From a virus, in IMG/VR virus record IMGVR_UViG_3300049846_002530, positions 1 through 48,448 of that record: a stretch of 48,448 nucleotides of DNA. One strand, 5' to 3'. Shown here in pieces: positions 38,758 to 47,559 of this stretch. A model generated the notes under the pieces. That model saw only the letters and a list, made by a program, of their open reading frames with translations, was not told the origin of the DNA and did no database searches. Within the stretch, counting starts at the first letter, position 1, and each line of letters opens with the position of its first letter. The position numbers were made by a program, and so were the translations under genes.

Positions 38758-39682
38758 ACTGATGAATGCAGTTGAGGGTGATATCCCTCAGACTGGCGGT
38801 GGTGTTGGCGGCACTGAGAATGGCACGGTGGCGGCCGAGCTTGAAGATTCTACACTTTTTGCGGAACTCGCGGAACACGACGAGTACGCAGAGCCTGAAC
38901 TTGAGGGGGCGGCAGCGCTTGAAGCGTCGAGCGCGCCCGCGCCTGAGAGCCAGCCGCAGGGGACTCCGCCGACTCCTCCTGCAGCCGCTACTCCGGAACA
39001 GCCAGCGCCGGTTACGCAACCGACCGCTGTCGCTCCCTCAACCCCCGAGCAGCCTACGCCCGCTTCGGCAGCTGCGCCGGAACCTGCACCAGCGACGTCT
39101 CCTGACGAGCCGGTGACCCTTGAGAAGCATCGTGCGGAATTCCTCCCGAAGCTGCAGGAGCTGTACAAGCTGTCTCCTGAAGAGGCGGAGGAGTTGCGAG
39201 TTGAGCCTGAAAAGGCCTTGCCTAAGTTGGCCGCGACTCTGCACTATGAGGTGCTGACGTCTGCGTACAACTCCGTACTGAGTGTCTTGCCGAATCTTGT
39301 GGGACAATACCTCGAACAGCAGAAGGCAATTACTGCACATGAGGAAAGGTTCTACAATCGGTGGGGTGCGTTGAAGGATCCGAAGTATTTGGGCACTGTG
39401 GTTTCTTCTGTCAAGGCATATCGGGCGGCAAACCCGAAGGCCTCGCAGGAGGAGGTTATTGAGCGGGCAGGATTGATGGCAATGTTGACCTTGGGGTTGA
39501 ATCCTCAGGGAGAGACGCCGCCGCCAACTCCTTCGCAGCCTGCACCCGCAGCACCCAGGCCAGCTATTCCGGCAGGAGCGGGCTTCGGCTCGGCTCCTTT
39601 CCAGACTGGTGGGCAGAATACGACTGGTCCGGTTGACGATATCCAGGCACTCATTGAAGCGGAAATGGCAGGGCAAATCTAA
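38738..39682 (+). CDS. Scaffolding protein
   Basis: 314 aa with GAGGAG 5 bases upstream. The first 125 residues are acidic and Pro/Ala-rich, then a helical part (TLEKHRAEFLPKLQELYKLSPEEAEEL) and a C-terminal end with Pro/Ala linker. The composition, low-complexity acidic N-terminus and location directly before the major capsid gene fit an internal scaffold that guides capsid assembly and is later removed. The large antisense frame over this region is not a gene. Confidence 0.75.
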   Translation: MMKTRNRLMNAVEGDIPQTGGGVGGTENGTVAAELEDSTLFAELAEHDEYAEPELEGAAALEASSAPAPESQPQGTPPTPPAAATPEQPAPVTQPTAVAPSTPEQPTPASAAAPEPAPATSPDEPVTLEKHRAEFLPKLQELYKLSPEEAEELRVEPEKALPKLAATLHYEVLTSAYNSVLSVLPNLVGQYLEQQKAITAHEERFYNRWGALKDPKYLGTVVSSVKAYRAANPKASQEEVIERAGLMAMLTLGLNPQGETPPPTPSQPAPAAPRPAIPAGAGFGSAPFQTGGQNTTGPVDDIQALIEAEMAGQI

Positions 39683-39709
39683 CCCTATCACTTTCGAGGT
39701 AATTGAGTC

Positions 39710-40915
39710 ATGGCTTATTTTGCAGGCCTTCGTGGTACCGGCTCCTTCGGCGCAGATGAACGTCCGAAGAACTTCCGGGAAATGATCCTCTGGATGAACC
39801 CCAACGGCAGCGCCCCGCTGTTCGCCCTCACGTCGAAGGCGAAGACGGAGTCTGTGGATGACCCGGAGTTCAGCTGGTGGGAAGAGACGAATACGATCTG
39901 CCGTCTGCGTCTGAACGACGCAACGAACATGATTGCAGGCGATACGACCTTCGTCGTGGATGAAGGTGCGCTTCAGCTGATTCCTGGTGACATTCTCCAG
40001 GTTGAAGGAACTGAGGCGACCGCGTACACGAACGAACTGATCCGTGTGACCAGCGTTACGAATGACACGACCTTCGTGGCCGCTCGTGGCGTGGCTGGTA
40101 CTACGGCAGGGGCGATTGCGGATGATACCTACTTCACCCGCATCGGTAACGCCCAGTCGGAAGGTGGTCGTTCGATCACTTCGAGCAGCACCAACCCGAC
40201 GAAGCTCAGCAACTTCTGTCAGATCTTCAAGACGCCGTATCAGATCACGAAGTCGGCCCTGGCCATTCGTACTCGTACTGGCGACCCGAAGAAGAACGAG
40301 CAGAAGCGTAAGAGCTTCCAGCACGCGGAAAAGATCGAGCAGACCCTGCTGTGGGGTAAGCCGTATGAGACGACGGATGCAGGCAACGGCAATATGCCGC
40401 TGCGGTTCACTGGTGGCCTTCGCCACTTCGTGACCAGCAACCGGAAGGTCTACACGGCAGACCCGACGATCGACACGTTCCTGAATGACATCTATCCGGT
40501 CTTCGACTATGAGGCTGGTGGTGCAGGTAACGAGCGCCTGGTGTTCCTCGGCAATGGTGCCTTGAATCACCTGAACAAGCTCGTTCGAGCTGAGACGAAC
40601 GCGCGGATCAACTACGACGGTACGACCGAGTTCTACGGGATGAAGCTCCAGAAGTGGACGATTCCGCAGGGCACGCTGTACCTGAAGAGCCACCCGCTGA
40701 TGAATGTCCATCCGGTCTATACCAACTCGATGTTCGTCGTGAACCCGAGTGGGATTATCTATCGTCCGCTCAAGGGACGCGATACGAAGGTCGAGAAGGA
40801 CATTCAGGAAAACGACGCTGACTACGTGAAGGACCAGTGGCTCACGGAGTGCGGCTTCGAGTTCCACTATGAGCGGACCTTCGCGTACATCGGCGGCTTC
40901 AAGGATTGGCCGTAA
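39710..40915 (+). CDS. Major capsid protein (DUF5309-like)
   Basis: 401 aa, well-expressed style codon use. N-terminus FAGLRGTGSFGADERPKNFREMILWMNPNGSAPLFALTSK and later FCQIFKTPYQITKSALAIRTRTG, EQTLLWGKP, and PLMN.HPVYTNSMFVVNP match DUF5309-type major capsid proteins, a variant of the HK97 fold. It builds the icosahedral shell. Downstream of the scaffold by 27 bases with GAGG upstream. Confidence 0.85.
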   Translation: MAYFAGLRGTGSFGADERPKNFREMILWMNPNGSAPLFALTSKAKTESVDDPEFSWWEETNTICRLRLNDATNMIAGDTTFVVDEGALQLIPGDILQVEGTEATAYTNELIRVTSVTNDTTFVAARGVAGTTAGAIADDTYFTRIGNAQSEGGRSITSSSTNPTKLSNFCQIFKTPYQITKSALAIRTRTGDPKKNEQKRKSFQHAEKIEQTLLWGKPYETTDAGNGNMPLRFTGGLRHFVTSNRKVYTADPTIDTFLNDIYPVFDYEAGGAGNERLVFLGNGALNHLNKLVRAETNARINYDGTTEFYGMKLQKWTIPQGTLYLKSHPLMNVHPVYTNSMFVVNPSGIIYRPLKGRDTKVEKDIQENDADYVKDQWLTECGFEFHYERTFAYIGGFKDWP

Positions 40916-40936
40916 TCAACAACTGAGGTAATCATC

Positions 40937-41116
40937 ATGCAAGCGTCGGCGACTAGGCCTTTAGGTAAGGTGAGCGGTAAGGGTGAGGTTCGTGGCCCGA
41001 ACGGTGAGCTGAAAGGCTACATTGAATTCGAGGGCACGACCGATCTGACGGAGGAAGACCTTCGTCGGCGCTTGCAGGGTGATCCGGCTGAACAGAAACA
41101 GGAAGAGGTAAAGTAG
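40937..41116 (+). CDS. 59-aa hypothetical protein after the capsid gene
   Basis: Short frame with GAGG 10 bases before the ATG; 59 aa. It contains G-K-G-E-V-R-G-P-N-G-E-L-K-G-Y-I-E-F-E-G and then a charged helix (LTEEDLRRRL), ending QKQEEVK. It lies between the major capsid and decoration-type genes, starting 21 bases after one and ending 2 bases before the next. A virion or assembly factor is plausible, but no family was recognised. Confidence 0.65.
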   Translation: MQASATRPLGKVSGKGEVRGPNGELKGYIEFEGTTDLTEEDLRRRLQGDPAEQKQEEVK

Positions 41117-41118
41117 AC

Positions 41119-41496
41119 ATGGCGATTACGCATGGTAGTGCGACCCGCGATGCAGTCTGCAACGCAGTGGTCGATCGTTTGGACCTGGGCAGCGGAACGT
41201 CCGCTGGTCGCCTGGTGTTCCAGACGGCGGGAAGCGTGGCGGTAGCAACACTGCCGCTGAGCAATCCGGCGTTTGGTAATGCCAGCTCGGGTGTTGCAAC
41301 GGCCAACTCGATTACGAGCGACACGAATGCGGCTGGTGGTACGACCACCAAGTTCGAGCTTCGCGATCGAGATGGCGCGGCGGTAATCCTGGGTGCGGTG
41401 GGCACGAGCGGATCTGACATCAATCTGTCGAGCGTCATCATTGGCGCAGGCGACACGGTGTCGGTGAGTTCGCTGACCTATACGGCAATGCCGTAA
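41119..41496 (+). CDS. Probable head decoration or virion structural protein
   Basis: 125 aa, beta-rich, small-residue composition (GRLVFQTAGSVAVATLPLSNPAFGNASSGVATANSIT) with FELRDRDGAAVILGAVG. The start is 2 bases after the preceding stop with GAAGAGG upstream. Small beta proteins directly after the major capsid gene are commonly capsid decorations or head-tail completion proteins, and I favour the former. No motif is decisive. Confidence 0.55.
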   Translation: MAITHGSATRDAVCNAVVDRLDLGSGTSAGRLVFQTAGSVAVATLPLSNPAFGNASSGVATANSITSDTNAAGGTTTKFELRDRDGAAVILGAVGTSGSDINLSSVIIGAGDTVSVSSLTYTAMP

Positions 41497-41510
41497 GGAA
41501 GGAGCTGTTT

Positions 41511-43919
41511 GTGGCAAGACGAATTAAGCTAGCGACGCGAGTTAAGTCACAGGCAGCTTCTCTTTCTGCTGTTGTGGAAGTCGTCCCCCCTCTCGTAGGG
41601 GGGTACGACTGGCAGCAGCAGGTGACGGAGCCGTATCAGTTGCCAGATATGATTGCTGGCACTACGTTTCCGTTGGAAAACCTGGTGAATAATCCAGGTG
41701 GAGTTCCCCTGCAGTATGAGACTGTTCTTTCTGCTGAAGGGATTTCGGTTGATCCAACTACTGGAATTGTTTCTACCACAGGGGCCGCCGCTGGGGCGAA
41801 AGAGTTTAAGGTTCAGTTGATTGGACCAACTGTGGATAATTGGGAACAGAGGATTAGTGAAGCTGGCGTTGTCTGGTACCAGCCGCTGGATAACGTCAGA
41901 GAGATTACTGCGTTCATCAATCCAGGCGCGCGTGGGCCCTTAGGTGTCGATGTGATTCCTGGAATTTCCTCGCCGTCAGTCACCCCGCATATTATGCTGG
42001 ACGGTGAGCCGTGTCTAGAGATTTCGCAGATTGGTGGGCGACTGGCTGCTCCGATGACTGCACCAAATCTGACGGTGCACAGTTTTCCTGCCGCAACGCT
42101 GACTGTAACTGGCGCGAGAACAGCGACTATTAGTCTGCCGCTGACCGCCAGTTCCTTGGCGATTGAAAGTGATTTAAGTCTCTTCAAACTCACGAGTGGA
42201 GTTAACTCTGGACTGTTCTTGTCTGCGAGTTCTGATCCTGTTGTAGGGACGGAGATAGTCTTTAACGTATTTACGTCAGACAGAACCCCCTTTGTTGGCA
42301 ATCAGACTGGACTTACGTTCCAGTACAGCAAGTCTAGGGATGCGGCAAATCCTTATGAAGAGATTGTCATCAACGAGTTTGTGGATGAAGTCGGCGAAGA
42401 AAGCTGGGCATCCCCGACTGGTTGGGTACCAGGAGGACCGATTCCTCAGGATGCCTACTGTTTTGTAGTACATATGGACACCTCTGTTGGTGGCTTAGCG
42501 TCGAAGTATAAGGAAAAGTTGACCTGCGTAAAGAAGGTCTACGATCCAGTTACCAAACTTTCGACGCTGACGGTTCAGCGAAATTCCGTAGGTACCGGTA
42601 CGCTGGGGAGAATTGAAAAGGATATTATTAATCAGTTTTTCCCTTGTGAGTTCCCGTCGGGGACAGTGGTTGGTGTAGATACTCCAGGAGGATTTGCGCG
42701 CCCCTTGGCTGCGCTGCCTGCCCTCGAGAACGGCCTGGATTCTCCAGACCCGGCGGCGCGAGGGTCAGTACGGACTCGTTCGTTTGCCCCTGGTGGGATT
42801 CGTACTAGAAATTTCAGGACAGGATATTATGGGCATGAGGACTATCATAATCGGTATCCTGTAGGGTCTCCGTTTCTGCCGAACAGTATTGCATCGAATG
42901 GCGAAATGCCCTTTGATGGGAACGAGTTCTGGCTAGCTTGGTCGATGAAGTTCTCTCCGCTGATGGCGACGCGCAGTGGTTCCACGAAACTGTTCTTCAT
43001 TGACCAACATCAGAATGCTGACAAATCTCAGATAGTAGGCAGTAGTATCACTGCTGCGGAACGCTCTTTTAGGGCCTTTCATAACTATGGAAGTGCGCCG
43101 AATAGCTTTTTGACTGCGAAGAATGACAACAATGCGGATTCTTATAATCCGAACAGTCAGTGGGCTAATACCTGTACGCAGGGAAATCGGGACGTTCTGG
43201 GAAACTGCTGGTGGCCGCCGCTAGGTGAGTGGTTTGATATGCTCGCGCACTTCCGTGCAGGGCATGATAACTGCATGGAGTATAATGACTCGAATATCTA
43301 TGTGTACACGGCAGCTATCAACGGGAATCAGATGACGATTACTACTGGGTTGATTAACCTCGCTCCAGGTATGATCGTAAATGGAGGTTATCCGGTTTCT
43401 GCACAAAATCCGCTTGCCCTTAACCCTCGAACGACAGGGTATTTTGACAACTGGAGGCTTGCGTTTAAGGGGGCGACTGCAGGTGGTGGAATCCTGGCTG
43501 GAAAAGATTTCAAGATCATCAACCATGTTGTAGATCTGGGAGCTGGGGTTACGACCTTTGTTGTAGAGAAACTTAAACCAACTGATTCTTGGCCTCCAGC
43601 TCTTCCCGCTGTTGGGGATGCGTTTAAGTTATCGTGGATTGATAAAGAGACCTCTGCGCGATACTACGACTCTCAGATTGAGTTTTACAAGAAAGAAACA
43701 GCGGACGTTGATTGGGTTCCGGTGATGCGCTTGCCGCATCCGATTACCTTTAATGGAGGAACTTCGGATTCATCTGCTGGTAATCCTCCAGGTTGGAATA
43801 GTTTTCAGCCGACTGGATATGCCAATATCAACGACAACTCTCCTCCGGGACCGAGGTCGATCTATACCCGCTTCCGGAAGATCATTTTCTCTAAGCATCC
43901 AATTGCGGCCAGACAATGA
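41511..43919 (+). CDS. Large adhesin/fibre protein with Ig-like and jelly-roll domains
   Basis: 802 aa, GTG start with AAGGAAGGAG upstream. Residues about 40-105 look like an Ig-fold putative He_PIG domain (PGGVPLQYETVLSAEGISVDPTTGIVS). Residues about 460-620 contain GNEFWLAWSMKFSP, KLFFIDQHQ and GEWFDMLAHFRAGHDN, the pattern of concanavalin-like jelly rolls found in polysaccharide lyases and lectins. Its C-terminal end overlaps the next start (ATGA). It probably binds or trims host surface polysaccharide. No catalytic residues can be named, so enzyme activity is uncertain. Confidence 0.6.
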   Translation: MARRIKLATRVKSQAASLSAVVEVVPPLVGGYDWQQQVTEPYQLPDMIAGTTFPLENLVNNPGGVPLQYETVLSAEGISVDPTTGIVSTTGAAAGAKEFKVQLIGPTVDNWEQRISEAGVVWYQPLDNVREITAFINPGARGPLGVDVIPGISSPSVTPHIMLDGEPCLEISQIGGRLAAPMTAPNLTVHSFPAATLTVTGARTATISLPLTASSLAIESDLSLFKLTSGVNSGLFLSASSDPVVGTEIVFNVFTSDRTPFVGNQTGLTFQYSKSRDAANPYEEIVINEFVDEVGEESWASPTGWVPGGPIPQDAYCFVVHMDTSVGGLASKYKEKLTCVKKVYDPVTKLSTLTVQRNSVGTGTLGRIEKDIINQFFPCEFPSGTVVGVDTPGGFARPLAALPALENGLDSPDPAARGSVRTRSFAPGGIRTRNFRTGYYGHEDYHNRYPVGSPFLPNSIASNGEMPFDGNEFWLAWSMKFSPLMATRSGSTKLFFIDQHQNADKSQIVGSSITAAERSFRAFHNYGSAPNSFLTAKNDNNADSYNPNSQWANTCTQGNRDVLGNCWWPPLGEWFDMLAHFRAGHDNCMEYNDSNIYVYTAAINGNQMTITTGLINLAPGMIVNGGYPVSAQNPLALNPRTTGYFDNWRLAFKGATAGGGILAGKDFKIINHVVDLGAGVTTFVVEKLKPTDSWPPALPAVGDAFKLSWIDKETSARYYDSQIEFYKKETADVDWVPVMRLPHPITFNGGTSDSSAGNPPGWNSFQPTGYANINDNSPPGPRSIYTRFRKIIFSKHPIAARQ

Positions 43920-46900
43920 AGCTACGAACTTTTCGGGTTAACATTCTTCCTTCTGGGCCAATCACGGCGCCCACCTGGTTTTTGAACCTGCCTCCGATGC
44001 AGTGGACGCCTTTGGGCAATACTATTGATAGTGTTGTTCAAGGGCCTAAGCCGTATCCGCAGGGACAGACGACGGATGATATTACGGGTGCTGGCAACGG
44101 GGCGGCGATTGACCAGCTTCGGCGGGAAGTGTTGGTCTGCAATACTGGCGGTCATGCAGGTTGGTGGGGTGGGTTTAACGGGCGACTGGTGCTGAAGGAG
44201 AACAGTGGACCGTATTGGGAAAGAATGACGTCTTGGTTGCCGTCGTTTAAGGATGATCTTGCGTGGATTACCTCCTCAACCAGCTGGGATGCGGGGGTCT
44301 ACCCGAACGCGCCTTTCCCAACGAATCCCCTGGCGTTGGAAGAGTTCACGATGAAGCAGTGCGTAGACTACGGTGGTGGTCTGCCTTTGACTGATTCGGA
44401 GAGAACAACCTGGATTGGTCCAGACGGGACAAAGTATGATCGCTTTGACTGGCCCTGCACGTTTGTTGACGGTGTGTCGGCTGGCCAGCGTGTGCGTGAG
44501 TGGAAGCCGTGGAATACGCCTGATGTGAACTCCATTATGGAGAGACCGCGGGCGGTGCATACCTGCTACTCGATGCACTATTCGAACGGCAAGGTTTGGT
44601 ATCCTACGCAGAGCGGATCGAACAACGGCTCGGGCCGTGGCTCGAGGGTGCCGCATTCGTTCGATGCTGATTTTGTTAGAAATTACATCGCAGCGAACAA
44701 TGCTCCGTATCCAGAGGGCTATGGGAATAAGATTCCTTGGAAGTACTATCCCACAGTACCGACAGGGCAGAACTTCCCAACGACGTTTAATACGTCAGCA
44801 ATTGATACTGGAACTGGGCGGATCTGGGTTCAACTTGCGAATACTACGAAGTTCTTCCGTTTGGGAACAGTTGGTGCGGAAGAAGGGGTGAATCAGGTAT
44901 ATACGAATCCCATTGCCCCGCTCAATCGGTTCTTGAATGCGCCGAGCTGTGTCTGTCCTGACGCAGGTCGTAGAATGTGGGTGGTTATTCCCACGCTGAC
45001 GAATGTGAATGTGTCTCCAGATAGTATTGTTGTCTATGATCTGGACGCGATTGAGTCTGGTGCGCCGCTGACTGGCGGAACGCTGCCGACAGATCCTATC
45101 TCCAGTGTGATGGTTACTGGTCTGGGGGCGCTCCCTTGGGCCCGCCTGAGAACCGCCGTTGAAGCCCGCAAGGGCTACGGCATGATCTGGTACGCACCGG
45201 ATAAGGAGTTCTGGCTGTTTAACTGCGATGAGTCGCCGCGTGATACAGTAGCGAATACTACGACAATCTTCCGACTGATTCCTCCTCTCAATGCTGATGG
45301 AAGCTGGAACAGAAACGGAGCTTGGTCAGTTGGTACGATGGTTGTTAGTGGAATTCCCGCGATTTGCTCGACGGGTTCTGGAGGTATTAACGGCAGCTCG
45401 TTCACCCGCTTCAATATCATCAACGATATGGGGAATGGCGAGGCGCTGCTGATTTCCCAGGGGAACGTCTTAACCCAGACTTACTTTATGCGGGTGCCTG
45501 TGGCAACTCCGCAGTATACATATCTGGATGATGCGAATCCATATCCATCGCTGGTTCCGAATGACCCAGCTCTGCTGCAGCTGAACCACAACTATCCTCG
45601 CACCTCGCAGCATGAGGCGATTTCTACAGTGTCGCCGCTGACGATTGCCACTTACAATCATGCGAACATTCGAGGTTCCTCGTGGGCTTCAATGGCGGAG
45701 CCAGCGTTCGCAGATGATCCGAACCTGTTTATCACCAGGCACATCTGCCTGAACGAATTCCAAGGGTTTACGCAGTCGGATCAAGGGTATATCAGCGCCG
45801 GACCTGGTTTTGGTGGAACTGGACCGATTACACAACTAGGACCGGATGTAGCAAGTGGTGGACCTGGCACAGATGTGTACGCTGGTCACTGGTTGTACAA
45901 GGCGGGGACGACGATCAACCAAGTCGGTGGGATTACCGCGGGGGCGACTACAGTTACAGTTGCCAATGGGGCGCTGTTGCAGGCTGGTCAGTATGCTGTA
46001 ATTTACAACGCTCCCTTTGGGAGTTTTGTAAACGCTGAGCATGTGCTGATTAATACAGTAGTCGGCAATACCGTGACGTTCACTACGCGCGGGTATAAGT
46101 CAACTGCTGCAAGTCACGCAGATGGCTCGATTATCGCACAGCATGCACTTGGCGGTGGGACGGACCCGAAACTTTGGGCGTTCAACATCACGACCCAGTG
46201 TCCGGTAGACGGCGCAGGCAATCGGTACTGCGACTATGTTCCTACTTGGCTGGCGACCTACTACAACAAGCGTCAAAACAACATCGGTACGACTGCAAAC
46301 ATGATTAAGGGTATCAGTTTTGACACTGATATCTATCGGTATGTCTATGACGCTTGCGATGCAAACAACGATGGAGTGACGGATAATGGGCGCTCGGGAG
46401 CGACGAACTGGCACGGAGATGGATGGGATATCATTTACTCTACTCTGCGGGCTTTGAGGCCAGAATTGCATCTGGTTTCTGGTGTGCATGACGCGAGAGG
46501 ATTTGCCCATTTCAATGGACACCAGCTGGAAAACGCCTGGGACTATGGTAATGGGGATTTCAAGTATCCTCCGACCTTTGGTCAACTGCCGTCGATGTGG
46601 GCACTGTATCTGTACAATGCCAGTGAGCGAGCGAAGGGGCCGACTTTTGTTCAGGTTCTAACAAAGACCGCATCGGCACTGTATCCAGGCAACGACTCGG
46701 GCGCGACGCCGAATACGAATAAGTACCATCGCATGGGTCTCGCGTTGTGCTTGATGGATTGCGGTTACTATGCTACCCATAGCCAGAAAGTTGGTGACGG
46801 CTGGTGGGATGAGTTTGCGGTTGATGTTGTGCCCGGCTCGATCAATTTTGGCAAAGCGGTGAATCCTACCGATCTCGCTGCCCGTAAGACGCATCGAAAT

Positions 46901-47551
46901 TGGCTTGGAAAACCACTGGGTAAGTTCAAGCGCATCTACGACCTGGCAGTGTTTGATAAAGCGAACTCCCTGATGCCTAATGGTGAGTTCGCTACAGATC
47001 TGACTAATTGGGTCGGGTTTAGTTTGAACATTACCCGCGATCCTGCAGGCTTCTTAAAAGCCAGCACAATGACGACTTATCAAGGGCAGCCGGTTGGAGC
47101 TTATGTTAGAAACACGACTGCTATTGCCTTGGCAAATGATCAGGAGTACACACTGTGCTTCTCTGCCAAGGCCAGCGCCCATCGGGAAGTCACTGTGCAG
47201 TTTGGTAGTCATCCTAACCAGCGGTTCCCTGTTGGACCGAACTGGAGAAAATATGTGATGACTTGGAAGCAGTCTGGTGCTTCAACACCTCGCTGCCATT
47301 GGGGTCTGGGTGGGGAAAATACGGAATTTTGGCTGGATAATGTGTACCTCTTTGCAGGAAACGCCAACGTCTTCAGACGGGATTTTGAGAAGGGAATTGC
47401 AATTGCAAACGCTACCCCGAATCCTGTGACTGTGCAGCTTGGTGGTACGTTCCGTCTGATTAATGGTACACAAGATCCTACTGTGAACAATGGAGCTCAG
47501 GTGACTTCAGTAACACTGGATGCCTGGGATGGTCGAATTCTCATTAGGTAG
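43916..47551 (+). CDS. Tailspike: beta-propeller-like region, glycoside hydrolase, carbohydrate-binding module
   Basis: 1211 aa. Residues about 30-540 are repeated beta-rich segments with Trp/Gly (propeller-like). Residues about 700-1010 resemble a GHL15-type putative glycoside hydrolase TIM barrel: IKGISFDTDIYRYVYDACDAN, a Ca-binding-like D-x-N-x-D-G (near 812), DGWDIIYSTLRALRPELHLVSG and WWDEFAVDV. Residues about 1018-1150 are a CBM4/9-like module (LMPNGEFATDLTNW...WLDNVYLFAG). The last 60 residues (RRDFEKGIAIANATPNPVTVQLGG...LDAWDGRILIR) are the all-beta tail typical of this hydrolase group. I infer a capsule or O-antigen depolymerase spike that sets host range. Confidence 0.75.
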   Translation: MKLRTFRVNILPSGPITAPTWFLNLPPMQWTPLGNTIDSVVQGPKPYPQGQTTDDITGAGNGAAIDQLRREVLVCNTGGHAGWWGGFNGRLVLKENSGPYWERMTSWLPSFKDDLAWITSSTSWDAGVYPNAPFPTNPLALEEFTMKQCVDYGGGLPLTDSERTTWIGPDGTKYDRFDWPCTFVDGVSAGQRVREWKPWNTPDVNSIMERPRAVHTCYSMHYSNGKVWYPTQSGSNNGSGRGSRVPHSFDADFVRNYIAANNAPYPEGYGNKIPWKYYPTVPTGQNFPTTFNTSAIDTGTGRIWVQLANTTKFFRLGTVGAEEGVNQVYTNPIAPLNRFLNAPSCVCPDAGRRMWVVIPTLTNVNVSPDSIVVYDLDAIESGAPLTGGTLPTDPISSVMVTGLGALPWARLRTAVEARKGYGMIWYAPDKEFWLFNCDESPRDTVANTTTIFRLIPPLNADGSWNRNGAWSVGTMVVSGIPAICSTGSGGINGSSFTRFNIINDMGNGEALLISQGNVLTQTYFMRVPVATPQYTYLDDANPYPSLVPNDPALLQLNHNYPRTSQHEAISTVSPLTIATYNHANIRGSSWASMAEPAFADDPNLFITRHICLNEFQGFTQSDQGYISAGPGFGGTGPITQLGPDVASGGPGTDVYAGHWLYKAGTTINQVGGITAGATTVTVANGALLQAGQYAVIYNAPFGSFVNAEHVLINTVVGNTVTFTTRGYKSTAASHADGSIIAQHALGGGTDPKLWAFNITTQCPVDGAGNRYCDYVPTWLATYYNKRQNNIGTTANMIKGISFDTDIYRYVYDACDANNDGVTDNGRSGATNWHGDGWDIIYSTLRALRPELHLVSGVHDARGFAHFNGHQLENAWDYGNGDFKYPPTFGQLPSMWALYLYNASERAKGPTFVQVLTKTASALYPGNDSGATPNTNKYHRMGLALCLMDCGYYATHSQKVGDGWWDEFAVDVVPGSINFGKAVNPTDLAARKTHRNWLGKPLGKFKRIYDLAVFDKANSLMPNGEFATDLTNWVGFSLNITRDPAGFLKASTMTTYQGQPVGAYVRNTTAIALANDQEYTLCFSAKASAHREVTVQFGSHPNQRFPVGPNWRKYVMTWKQSGASTPRCHWGLGGENTEFWLDNVYLFAGNANVFRRDFEKGIAIANATPNPVTVQLGGTFRLINGTQDPTVNNGAQVTSVTLDAWDGRILIR

Positions 47552-47559
47552 GTGATACT

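Noticed and set aside
39038-40867. 609-codon open frame antisense to scaffold and capsid genes
   Set aside because: It mirrors the codon bias of the capsid and scaffold genes, has an Arg/Leu-rich product without any family pattern, and the plus-strand genes are certain.
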